A stretch of DNA of 14,188 nucleotides from positions 1 to 14,188 of the forward strand of contig NZ_CAMVPU010000070.1 in NCBI RefSeq assembly GCF_947169445.1, written 5' to 3'. The notes beneath the pieces were generated by a model. The model searched no databases. It had not been told where the DNA came from and was given only the letters and a program-made list of their open reading frames with translations. Source of the stretch: an uncultured Butyrivibrio sp. GTDB lineage: Bacteria > Bacillota > Clostridia > Lachnospirales > Lachnospiraceae. Below, piece by piece: positions 1 through 6,592 of this stretch; within the stretch, counting starts at the first letter, position 1; every line of letters begins with the position of its first letter. Position numbers and translations under genes: made by a program.

Positions 1-60
1 AGTAAACCTGTTGAGCCGGCAGTTTTGTTTGAGACCCTGGAGAAACTTATAAAACATTGA
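1..60 (+). CDS. 3' end of a gene with a probable receiver-domain C-terminus (partial)
   Basis: Frame 1 is open from the window edge to a TGA at 58-60 and gives 19 residues, SKPVEPAVLFETLEKLIKH. The KPVEP(x)VLFETL pattern resembles the last beta-alpha unit of CheY-like receiver domains, where the Lys-Pro pair is the conserved lysine next to the phospho-acceptor pocket. In Clostridia this ending is common in hybrid sensor histidine kinases and multi-receiver proteins. Only the tail is visible, so whether this is a hybrid kinase or a free-standing response regulator cannot be decided. A hairpin 11 bases after the stop fits the end of this transcription unit. Confidence 0.6.
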   Translation, partial: SKPVEPAVLFETLEKLIKH

Positions 61-70
61 ACGCGTGATA

Positions 71-96
71 GCAACGGGCCTTAATAAGCCCGTTGC
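71..96. terminator. Hairpin between convergent genes, probable shared terminator
   Basis: A perfect 9-bp stem, GCAACGGGC (71-79) with GCCCGTTGC (88-96), closes an 8-base loop. It starts 11 bases after the upstream plus-strand stop (60) and lies 24 bases beyond the minus-strand stop (120), so it could serve both convergent genes. The T-tract on the plus side is poor (AATTTCTGCATTT) and there is none on the minus side, so efficiency as an intrinsic terminator is uncertain. Confidence 0.6.
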
Positions 97-119
97 AATT
101 TCTGCATTTCCGCTTGTTT

Positions 120-287
120 TTAGCTTTTCACAAGATTATTTTTGTTGGTTAATTCATTATAGATTTTCTCGGAATCATACTCTGGGGCATATTTAACAGC
201 AATGCCGTAGATTTCTTCGCCTTTTGTCTGACCAATTCGACGTTCTTCCTGTACATCAAAGCCTTCCCAACCATCAAATAAACCCAT
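120..287 (-). CDS. Small orphan protein, 55 aa, unknown function
   Basis: This minus-strand reading frame encodes a 55-residue protein starting MGLFDGWEGFDV. I chose the ATG at 287-285 because a strong ribosome binding site (GAGAGGAGG) lies just upstream of it. A longer in-frame start 23 codons earlier would bury that site inside the gene. The protein is charged and soluble-looking, with no membrane segment, signal peptide, cysteine or recognisable motif. Its middle contains RRIGQTKGEEIYGIAVKYAP and a YDSEKIYNEL segment that could form an amphipathic helix. It has its own candidate promoter and is convergent with the upstream gene, divergent from the transporter operon. I do not recognise the family. 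It is real as judged by RBS, promoter and placement, but function is unknown. Confidence 0.6.
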   Translation of the reverse strand: MGLFDGWEGFDVQEERRIGQTKGEEIYGIAVKYAPEYDSEKIYNELTNKNNLVKS

Positions 288-333
288 AGGCTGCCTCCTC
301 TCAAAAAATAGAAAAGCAAGTCTTTCACGAGTG

Positions 334-361
334 TGTATAGGACAAGCTTTAAGCATGTCAC
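334..361 (-). promoter_or_regulatory. Candidate sigma-A promoter for the 55-aa gene
   Basis: Read on the minus strand, a -35-like GTGACA (361-356) is followed after 16 bases by a -10-like TATACA (339-334). Each differs from consensus at only one or two positions. Predicted transcription start would be near 327, giving a leader of about 40 bases before the ATG at 287. The long palindrome begins two bases beyond the -35 element. Confidence 0.42.
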
Positions 362-362
362 G

Positions 363-418
363 GAGATTGTGATTGGTTATTGCATGACTCGCAAATCATG
401 TATAACCAAAGCAATCTC
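363..418. repeat. Long interrupted palindrome between divergent promoters
   Basis: Three nested inverted pairs are visible. GAGATTG (363-369) pairs with CAATCTC (412-418). TTGGTTAT (373-380) pairs with ATAACCAA (402-409). CATGA (383-387) pairs with TCATG (396-400), leaving an 8-base loop. Only a 3/2-base internal loop and one bulged base interrupt the arms, making about 20 paired positions in 56 bases. The element lies between the candidate minus-strand promoter (334-361) and the candidate plus-strand -10 (460-465), so by prediction it sits outside both transcripts. That favours a DNA-level operator or a small repeat element over an attenuator, but the transcription starts are only predicted. 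Confidence 0.6.
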
Positions 419-435
419 TTTGTTATGACACTCAG

Positions 436-465
436 TGATAAGACAAGGCTATAGCTCACTATAAT
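436..465 (+). promoter_or_regulatory. Candidate promoter of the transporter operon
   Basis: A perfect -10 hexamer TATAAT occurs at 460-465, about 97 bases before the first gene of the operon. No good -35 is found at 16-18 bases; the region 436-442 (TGATAAG) matches poorly, so activation by a regulator is possible. The leader between about 472 and the ribosome binding site at 546-553 is A-rich and contains no T-box, S-box or other riboswitch motif that I recognise. Confidence 0.38.
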
Positions 466-561
466 TTCTGAGTATTTTACATGAAGGCCAGCTCATATTA
501 GCATAAATACAACAAAGCAAGGGGAACCCAAAACAAAAAAGAGATGAGAGGAGAATGAAAA

Positions 562-1797
562 ATGAGTAACAGTTGCGCAGTTAATTATGGAATTAAGTTA
601 GAGCAGGAGACAGAATATACAGATGAACTTGCAGAGCAGTTTGCAAAAGAAGCAGGCGGTCTTGCACCAAGACCAAATGAGCAGAACGATGAGACAAATG
701 AAAGAGGAGTTTTTGTGAGACAGCCTAATTCCTTCATCGTTCCCTTCGGTGAAAAAGAGGGCGAGCACAAGGCAGATGATGGAAGATATGCAATCTACTG
801 GGCACACGGATGCAACTGGTCAAACCGTCCGGTTATAGCAAGAGATCTTCTTGGTCTTGAAAATGTTATCAAGGATCAGACAACAAGCCATTCAGGAAAG
901 ACCAACAAGTACGGACATGGTTTTTCAGATCAGAAGGATTTCAAGGATCCGATCACAGGAGTTCACTTCCTTTCAGAGTTTTATAAGAATGCAAATCCAT
1001 TCTACAAAGGAAGAGCTACAACACCAACACTTGTAGATGTAAAAGAGAAAAAGGCAGTAAACAATGATTACCACCGTCTTTCCAATTACATCGAGGTACA
1101 GTTCAGGAAATACCAGCCTGTAGATGCTCCGGATCTTTATCCTAAGGCATACAGAAAAGAAATCGATGAGTTTAATGACTGGCTGTTCCCTCATATCAAC
1201 AACGGACACTACCGTATGGCTTTTGGGGTATCCTGGGAAGCTTATAACGAAGCTTATGAAGACTTCTTTGATTCACTTGAAAAGCTGGATAAGAGACTTG
1301 AGACAAACCGTTTCATCTTCGGTGATTACATTACAGATTCAGACATCAGAGCATATGTATCACTGATCAGATGGGAAACAGGGTACTTCAGATCAATAGG
1401 ACCTATGAAAAAGAGAATCACTGAATACAAGAACATCTGGGGCTACTTAAGAGAACTGTATTCAATTCCTCAGTTCAAAAAATATTCATTCTTCAAAGAA
1501 GGAAGAGGAATTGGCAGCTCAAAGGGATTCTTTAAGGGCTACGAAGAAAGAATCGTACCACTTATCCCATTTGAGGAAATCTGGAAGACGGATCATGAAA
1601 GAGCAAAGCTTTCAGAAGATCCGGAGAATCTGTTCCTTAAGCATCCTAAGGGAGAAACACCTGAGGATTACCAGTCAGAGATTTCAGAGACCATCTGGAA
1701 TTCACCATCCTGGGATGACAGAGAGCCTACTAACTACAGACCGGATTATGATGTGACAGTTAACCCTCTTAAGGGAAAACTCAGAAACGAAAAATAA
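562..1797 (+). CDS. Glutathione transferase Xi-like protein (glutathionyl-hydroquinone reductase family), 411 aa
   Basis: The protein has the layout of the Xi-class GST family (E. coli YqjG, yeast Ecm4), which reduces glutathionyl-hydroquinones through a catalytic cysteine. Visible landmarks are GRYAIYW then AHGCNWSNR (Cys84 at the active-site position), GRATTPTLVD (about 151-160) in the thioredoxin-like half, and the all-helical domain with WLFPHINNGHYRMAF (207-221), FIFGDYITDSDIRAYVSLIRW (251-271) and IWGYLRELY. The usual CPWA motif is CNWS here, and the glutathione-contacting segment after the thioredoxin-fold proline reads NNDYHRLSNYIE instead of the usual NNES-type sequence. At 411 residues it is longer than the roughly 320-330 typical, with extra residues at both ends. 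A GAGAGGAG ribosome site 8 bases upstream fixes the start. It leads the operon, 39 bases before the binding protein gene. Family assignment is firm; use of glutathione itself is doubtful because most Clostridia do not make it. Confidence 0.82.
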   Translation: MSNSCAVNYGIKLEQETEYTDELAEQFAKEAGGLAPRPNEQNDETNERGVFVRQPNSFIVPFGEKEGEHKADDGRYAIYWAHGCNWSNRPVIARDLLGLENVIKDQTTSHSGKTNKYGHGFSDQKDFKDPITGVHFLSEFYKNANPFYKGRATTPTLVDVKEKKAVNNDYHRLSNYIEVQFRKYQPVDAPDLYPKAYRKEIDEFNDWLFPHINNGHYRMAFGVSWEAYNEAYEDFFDSLEKLDKRLETNRFIFGDYITDSDIRAYVSLIRWETGYFRSIGPMKKRITEYKNIWGYLRELYSIPQFKKYSFFKEGRGIGSSKGFFKGYEERIVPLIPFEEIWKTDHERAKLSEDPENLFLKHPKGETPEDYQSEISETIWNSPSWDDREPTNYRPDYDVTVNPLKGKLRNEK

Positions 1798-1836
1798 AAC
1801 CGGAAAATTACAGATTATAGATGGAGGAGAAAAATT

Positions 1837-3543
1837 ATGAAAATAAAGAAATTACTTAGTGGTGTGTTAACAGCTGCGCTTACCATAGGTACTTTCACAG
1901 GATGCGGAACATATACAAGTGACAGTGACGTAAGCAGCGCAGTAACTGATACAACTAGTGACAGCACAGTATCTTCAGAACAGGTACAGAGCGATGCAGC
2001 AGAAGACTTAGCTGGTGGAAAAGTAGTAAAGATTGCTATTGGTTCAGACCCTGAGTTTACCTTTGATGCTATCGGTGACAGTCTCATGGCCACCAACGGA
2101 CTTCTTCGTGAAGGTCTTACAAGATACGGCGACGGAGTACTTGTAGACGGTCTTGCAGAGAGTTATGAGCACAACGACGACTATACAGAATGGACTTTCA
2201 AGTTAAGAGAGAGCGGCTGGAGCAATGGCGAACCTGTTACTGCTGATGACTGGGTATATGCGATCGGTGCGATGCTTGATGGAACAGCTCAGCTTAGCTA
2301 CGCAGACTTCCTTTATGAGATCAAGAATGCCCGTGAGATCTATACAGGTGAGAAGAATGTATCTGAACTTGGCGTAAAGGCTATTGATGATAAGACACTT
2401 GTTTTTGAACTTGCTTATCCGGTAACTTACTTCCCATACCTTATCACACACCCTATGCATTTTGGTTATGACAGAGAATTTTCTGAGCAGGTTGGTGTAG
2501 ATAACGTTGGTAAGGAAGCAGAGTATTCTATCAGCAACGGTCCTTTCTACATTGATTCCTGGGAGCATGATAATCTTCTTGTTTTCAAGAAGAACCCTTA
2601 TTACTGGAACAAGGACAATATCAAGATCGACCAGGTAAATGTATATGTTATTCCAAATGAGGCTACTCAGGTTAATCTTTTCCTCAATGGAGAACTTGAT
2701 GTTGTAGACTTTGCATACCAGAGACTTTCCGGAATTGAGAGTGCAGGCTACGAAGCTAAGACATACAACAATGGACGTACAGCATACCTTAACTTCAATC
2801 AGTCAAACGAATTCCTTAAGAGCAAGTATGTAAGACAGGCTATTTCCTCTGCAATCGACAGAGAGGCAATTGTAAACGGTGTACTTCATGTAGGCTCACC
2901 TGCCGATGGATTTATTCCGATCGGACTTGCAGGAGATGGCAATAAGACTTTCCGTGAAATCGTTGGAAGCGACCTCGAATACACCTATGATGTTGATAAG
3001 GCAAAAGAGCTCCTGGCGAAGGGACTTGAAGAACTGGGCCTTTCAGATCCTTCAGAAATTACAGTTTCAATCCTTGCCTCCAACACAGATGAGTTTGTAT
3101 CTGTAGCAGGAGCCCTGCAGCAGCTTTTACAGGAAAACCTTGGTATCAAGGTAGAAGTTGAGACAACAGATGGATCATCAGTAAGAACAAGAAGAAGTTC
3201 TTTTGAATATGACATTGTTCTTCAGAGCTGGGGCGCTGACTGGGATGATGCAACAAACTTCCTTGGTGGTTATGAGCGTGATGAGTCAGCAAATCCTGCA
3301 CTGTTCATAAATACAAACTTCAATGACAAGTATCATGCAGCAACCTACAGCACAGATCTCACAGAGAGAATCAAACTCCTTGGTGAAGCTGAAGCAATCC
3401 TTCTTGAGGAACAGGGCATTTCTCCTTTGTACTACACAGGTCAATATTATGCAGTATCAAAAGACCTTACAGGCGTACTTAGAAGAGCAGTAGTACCTTA
3501 TCTTGATCTGTATTTTGCAGATATTGATACATTAAAAAAATAA
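1837..3543 (+). CDS. Peptide ABC transporter substrate-binding lipoprotein (family 5, OppA/DppA-like), 568 aa
   Basis: This is an extracytoplasmic binding protein that delivers peptide-like substrates to the permease pair encoded next. Residues 1-23 form a lipoprotein signal: positive MKIKK, a hydrophobic core, and a lipobox ending TFTGC with Cys23 as the lipidation site. A Ser/Thr/Asp-rich linker (about 24-60) tethers the mature domain. Family-5 landmarks are TEWTFKLRESGWSNGEPVTADDWVYAI, SNGPFYIDSWEHDN, NPYYWNKDNIKIDQVNVYVI, then the KYVRQAISSAIDREAIVNGV segment and a C-terminal lobe ending near LDLYFADIDTLKK. The length is normal for OppA/DppA. A GGAGGAG site precedes the ATG. Homologues bind dipeptides, oligopeptides, glutathione or nickel, and the ligand cannot be read from sequence. 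The gene lies between the GST-like protein and the permeases, and a strong hairpin follows it. Confidence 0.93.
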   Translation: MKIKKLLSGVLTAALTIGTFTGCGTYTSDSDVSSAVTDTTSDSTVSSEQVQSDAAEDLAGGKVVKIAIGSDPEFTFDAIGDSLMATNGLLREGLTRYGDGVLVDGLAESYEHNDDYTEWTFKLRESGWSNGEPVTADDWVYAIGAMLDGTAQLSYADFLYEIKNAREIYTGEKNVSELGVKAIDDKTLVFELAYPVTYFPYLITHPMHFGYDREFSEQVGVDNVGKEAEYSISNGPFYIDSWEHDNLLVFKKNPYYWNKDNIKIDQVNVYVIPNEATQVNLFLNGELDVVDFAYQRLSGIESAGYEAKTYNNGRTAYLNFNQSNEFLKSKYVRQAISSAIDREAIVNGVLHVGSPADGFIPIGLAGDGNKTFREIVGSDLEYTYDVDKAKELLAKGLEELGLSDPSEITVSILASNTDEFVSVAGALQQLLQENLGIKVEVETTDGSSVRTRRSSFEYDIVLQSWGADWDDATNFLGGYERDESANPALFINTNFNDKYHAATYSTDLTERIKLLGEAEAILLEEQGISPLYYTGQYYAVSKDLTGVLRRAVVPYLDLYFADIDTLKK

Positions 3544-3555
3544 ACATACCAGGTT

Positions 3556-3583
3556 GAAAACGGAACAAAGCTGTTCCGTTTTC
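3556..3583 (+). terminator. Intercistronic stem-loop after the binding protein gene
   Basis: A perfect 12-bp stem, GAAAACGGAACA (3556-3567) with TGTTCCGTTTTC (3572-3583), closes an AAGC tetraloop. It lies entirely in the 60-base gap between the binding protein stop and the first permease ATG. The descending arm ends in TTTTCTCCTT, so it could work as a leaky terminator. Alternatively it may block 3' exonucleases and stabilise the upstream message. Either role would give more binding protein than permease, as is known for other ABC importer operons. Confidence 0.7.
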
Positions 3584-3603
3584 TCCTTATCAGGGGAGTA
3601 AAG

Positions 3604-4563
3604 ATGCGAAAATACATCCTGAAAAGAGTAATACTAGCAATAGTAACAATATTTGTAGTAATGACAATTACATTTTTCCTGATGCACGCTATTCCTGGAA
3701 CTCCGTTTAATACAGGAAACGATACTTTATCTCAGGAGAGTATGGATGTGCTGATGTCAAGATATGGTCTGGATCAGCCACTATACAAGCAGTACATCAA
3801 ATATGTGACCAATATTTTAAAAGGCGATTTTGGAGTATCAATGTCAAATGGGTACAGAAGCGTCAGCGAGATAATACTTACAGCTTTTCCTGTTTCAGCT
3901 GATTTGGGAATAAGAGCACTTATCTTTGGAACCATTGCAGGAATACTACTTGGAATAGAAGCAGCAATGCATCGCGGAAAAGCAGTTGATCACCTTTCAA
4001 CAATAGTTGCGATCATAGGAATATCGGTTCCAAGCTTTGTTCTTGGAACAGTGCTTCAGACAATACTTGGTCTTGGAGTATCCGGCTGGTTCAAGGCAGT
4101 ATTCCATACAGATTACCAGCTCTTTCCTATAGCAAGATGGCAGAGCTTTAGATATACCATCATCCCAAGCTTCGTTCTGGGAATGGGAGCAGTATCAGGA
4201 CTGGCAAGGCTCATGAGAACTTCAATGCTGGATGTGATCGATCAGGATTATATCAGAACTGCCAAAAGTAAAGGAATATCCAGAACAGCCCTTATATGGA
4301 AGCATGAAGTAAGAAACGCACTGATGCCGGTAGTTACTGTTCTTGGACGAATGATCGGCGGCGTGGTGACAGGATCATATATCATTGAAAGCCAGTTCGC
4401 AATACCAGGACTTGGCAAGTATCTGGTAAACAGTATTACAGCGAGGGATTATACCATGACAATGGGACTTACAGTTTTTTATTCAATCTTTATCGTAGCA
4501 AGCATGCTGCTGGTGGATATCATGTACTGCGTGATCGATCCAAGAATAAGAATTACAAAGTAA
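3604..4563 (+). CDS. Peptide ABC transporter permease (DppB/OppB family), 319 aa
   Basis: This is one of the two membrane subunits of the importer. The N-terminus MRKYILKRVILAIVTIFVVMTITFFLMHAIPGTPF is typical of the DppB/OppB family: a short basic start, TM1 (about 9-29), then the periplasmic-side loop with LSQESMDVLMSRYGLDQPLYKQY. Further hydrophobic segments fall at about 101-118, 132-158, 186-200, 240-262 and 288-310. The cytoplasmic EAA loop that contacts the ATPase is seen as DYIRTAKSKGISRTAL (215-230) followed by RNALMPVV. The C-terminus DPRIRITK is also standard. AGGGGAG 5 bases upstream sets the start. Length matches the family. It pairs with the DppC-like protein encoded 24 bases downstream. 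Confidence 0.94.
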   Translation: MRKYILKRVILAIVTIFVVMTITFFLMHAIPGTPFNTGNDTLSQESMDVLMSRYGLDQPLYKQYIKYVTNILKGDFGVSMSNGYRSVSEIILTAFPVSADLGIRALIFGTIAGILLGIEAAMHRGKAVDHLSTIVAIIGISVPSFVLGTVLQTILGLGVSGWFKAVFHTDYQLFPIARWQSFRYTIIPSFVLGMGAVSGLARLMRTSMLDVIDQDYIRTAKSKGISRTALIWKHEVRNALMPVVTVLGRMIGGVVTGSYIIESQFAIPGLGKYLVNSITARDYTMTMGLTVFYSIFIVASMLLVDIMYCVIDPRIRITK

Positions 4564-4587
4564 AAGAGCTCCTAGGAGGTTTTAGAT

Positions 4588-5526
4588 ATGGCAGTTACTA
4601 TAGCCGCTAATGAACAGACCAAAATAACAAAAGATTTTACGAAGGTTGCAAGAGATATAGATGCCAGTCAGAAAATCTATGGAAAGTCACTGACCTATAC
4701 TCAGGATGTAATAAGGTCACTTAAGAGAAACAAGGTGGCTATGGTCTCATTATTTTTCATAATATTTCTCATAATAGTAGCAATTTTCGGACCAATCATA
4801 TTTCCGGATTATCAGAAGCAGGATCTTTTGAATATGCTTCAGCCGCCATCAGCCAAGCATCCATTAGGAACAGATGAGCTGGGAAGAGATGTCCTCACAA
4901 GACTTATTCGCGGAACAAGAGTATCTCTTTTTATAGGCTTTGCTGCTGAGACCATTAACCTGGTGATAGGCGTGATATATGGAGGAATTGCAGGGTTCAG
5001 CGGAGGAAAAACAGATAACATCATGATGCGTATTGTTGATGTAGTCATGAGTGTTCCTCAGACTCTGGTGATGATCCTGATGCTGACGGTTTTAAAAAGA
5101 GGAATGGGAACGCTTATTTTATCACTTACAATCACCGGATGGATTGGACTTGCCCGTATTGTAAGAGGACAGATATTGTCGCTAAGAGAAAATGAGTATG
5201 CACTTGCTGCCAAGGCACTTGGAGCCAGCAAAAGAGAAATTCTCTTTAACCATTTGATTCCAAATACGGTGGGACCAATAATTGTCAATTATACAATGAG
5301 CATTCCCGGAGCCATTGGAGCCGAGGCAGGCATGAGCTATTTAGGACTTGGTATTTCAGTTCCGGAAGCCAGCTGGGGGAATATGCTCCAGTTCGGAGCA
5401 AGCCAGTTTCCATCATCCTTGTGGCTTTTCTTTGCACCAGCGGTAATGTTCGCACTTGCGATGCTGGCATTTAATCTATTTGGTGATGGGCTAAGAGATG
5501 CCCTGGATCCAAAGACAAGGAGATAA
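4588..5526 (+). CDS. Peptide ABC transporter permease (DppC/OppC family), 312 aa
   Basis: This is the second membrane subunit. A cytoplasmic N-terminal stretch (1-48) leads to TM1 (about 50-71), then the family hallmark HPLGTDELGRDVLTRLIRGTR (91-111). Later membrane segments follow at about 113-135, 155-170, 174-192, 225-245 and 278-300. The EAA loop is ENEYALAAKALGASKREILF (201-220) followed by NHLIPNTVGPI. The C-terminus NLFGDGLRDALDPKTRR is diagnostic of DppC/OppC. The ribosome site AGGAGGT (4574-4580) is near-perfect and lies within the palindrome CTCCTAGGAG (4570-4579 region). The next gene begins 4 bases after its stop, so the two are probably translationally coupled. Confidence 0.94.
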   Translation: MAVTIAANEQTKITKDFTKVARDIDASQKIYGKSLTYTQDVIRSLKRNKVAMVSLFFIIFLIIVAIFGPIIFPDYQKQDLLNMLQPPSAKHPLGTDELGRDVLTRLIRGTRVSLFIGFAAETINLVIGVIYGGIAGFSGGKTDNIMMRIVDVVMSVPQTLVMILMLTVLKRGMGTLILSLTITGWIGLARIVRGQILSLRENEYALAAKALGASKREILFNHLIPNTVGPIIVNYTMSIPGAIGAEAGMSYLGLGISVPEASWGNMLQFGASQFPSSLWLFFAPAVMFALAMLAFNLFGDGLRDALDPKTRR

Positions 5527-5530
5527 CAGT

Positions 5531-6547
5531 ATGCTGGAAATTAAGGAATTAAAGGTTTCTTTTCATACATATATGGGGGAAGTACAGGCGGTTCGCGGAG
5601 TAAACCTAAAACTGCAGGATGGTGAGATTCTTGCGATTGTGGGTGAATCAGGATGCGGTAAATCTGTTACAGCTCAGAGTGTACTGCAGCTTCATGATCC
5701 GGCCATGACTGAATACAAAGAGGGAAAGATATTGCTGGATGGCAAGAATCTGCTGGAACTAAGTGACAAGCATATGCAGGAAATCAGGGGAAAAGAAATC
5801 AGTATGATCTTCCAGGATCCCATGACTTCTCTTAACCCCACAATGACAGTTGGCAATCAGATAATTGAAGTACTGAGGGAGCATGAAAAGAACTCCGGAG
5901 GAAAAAAGATTTCAAGGAAAGAAGCCAGGGAGAAGGTCATCGAGCTTTTTAAAATGGTAAGGCTTCCTAATCCTGAACAAAGGATCAATTCTTATCCTCA
6001 TGAATTTTCCGGAGGACAAAGACAGAGAATCATGATAGCAATGGCTATGGCCTGCCAGCCAAGGATACTTATAGCAGATGAGCCTACAACTGCACTTGAT
6101 GTGACTGTTCAGGCACAGATCATTGAGCTCATGAAGGAAATGCAGAAGGAAAGCGGATCTTCAATCATCATGATCTCCCATGATATGGGTGCTGTGGCCA
6201 GTATAGCTCAGAAAGTAGCAGTAATGTATGGAGGTCTTGTAGTAGAGTCCGGGACTGTAGAAGATATCTTTTACCGTCATGAACATCCCTATACAAGAGG
6301 TCTTCTGGAATCAGTTCCAAAAGGCGGAGAGCGCAAAGATAAGAAACTTGAATCCATCGAAGGCACACCGCCCAATCTGGTGAATCCGCCAAAGGGCTGC
6401 CCATTTGCTGACAGATGCAAATATGCTATGCAGGTCTGCAAAGAACATTTACCGGAAGAAAGTAGCCTCTCAGAGAGTCATAAATGCAGATGCTGGCTTC
6501 TTGACAGTGATTGCCCATATCCAAGGCTATCTTTGTCAAAGTACTGA
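5531..6547 (+). CDS. Peptide ABC transporter ATPase (DppD/OppD family), 338 aa
   Basis: This is the first nucleotide-binding subunit. I start it at the ATG at 5531, where AAGGAG lies 8 bases upstream and the protein begins MLEIKELKVSF like its homologues. An upstream in-frame ATG at 5498 would overlap the permease gene and add an unrelated 11-residue tail. Motifs seen are Walker A GESGCGKS (38-45), Q-loop Gln95 in IFQDPMTSLNP, signature FSGGQRQR (159-166), Walker B ILIADEP (179-185) with catalytic Glu184, and switch His217 in ISHDMG. The C-terminal oligopeptide-transporter extension carries Cys290, 296, 303, 319 and 321, the cysteine pattern associated with a [4Fe-4S] cluster in some DppD proteins. 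A short unusual tail after 325 ends in SLSKY. Confidence 0.94.
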   Translation: MLEIKELKVSFHTYMGEVQAVRGVNLKLQDGEILAIVGESGCGKSVTAQSVLQLHDPAMTEYKEGKILLDGKNLLELSDKHMQEIRGKEISMIFQDPMTSLNPTMTVGNQIIEVLREHEKNSGGKKISRKEAREKVIELFKMVRLPNPEQRINSYPHEFSGGQRQRIMIAMAMACQPRILIADEPTTALDVTVQAQIIELMKEMQKESGSSIIMISHDMGAVASIAQKVAVMYGGLVVESGTVEDIFYRHEHPYTRGLLESVPKGGERKDKKLESIEGTPPNLVNPPKGCPFADRCKYAMQVCKEHLPEESSLSESHKCRCWLLDSDCPYPRLSLSKY

Positions 6548-6592
6548 TCCGGTATAGAAACGGTTAAAAAAAGCTGGCAGAAAGGAACGACA

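Noticed and set aside
149..361. 70-codon minus-strand open frame overlapping the 55-aa gene
   Set aside because: It lacks a ribosome binding site at its start, overlaps a frame with a strong site, and its composition looks like an out-of-frame shadow.
466..561. Riboswitch or T-box in the operon leader
   Set aside because: I looked for T-box, S-box and similar conserved motifs because of the sulfur theme, but the leader is short, A-rich and lacks them.
555..569. Four-codon upstream frame (ATG AAA AAT GAG TAA) overlapping the GST-like start
   Set aside because: It sits only two bases from the ribosome site, too close for initiation, and is too short to judge; probably coincidence.
2203..2568. 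121-codon minus-strand open frame inside the binding protein gene
   Set aside because: It is fully antisense to a clear family-5 protein, has no ribosome site, and its translation shows no family features.
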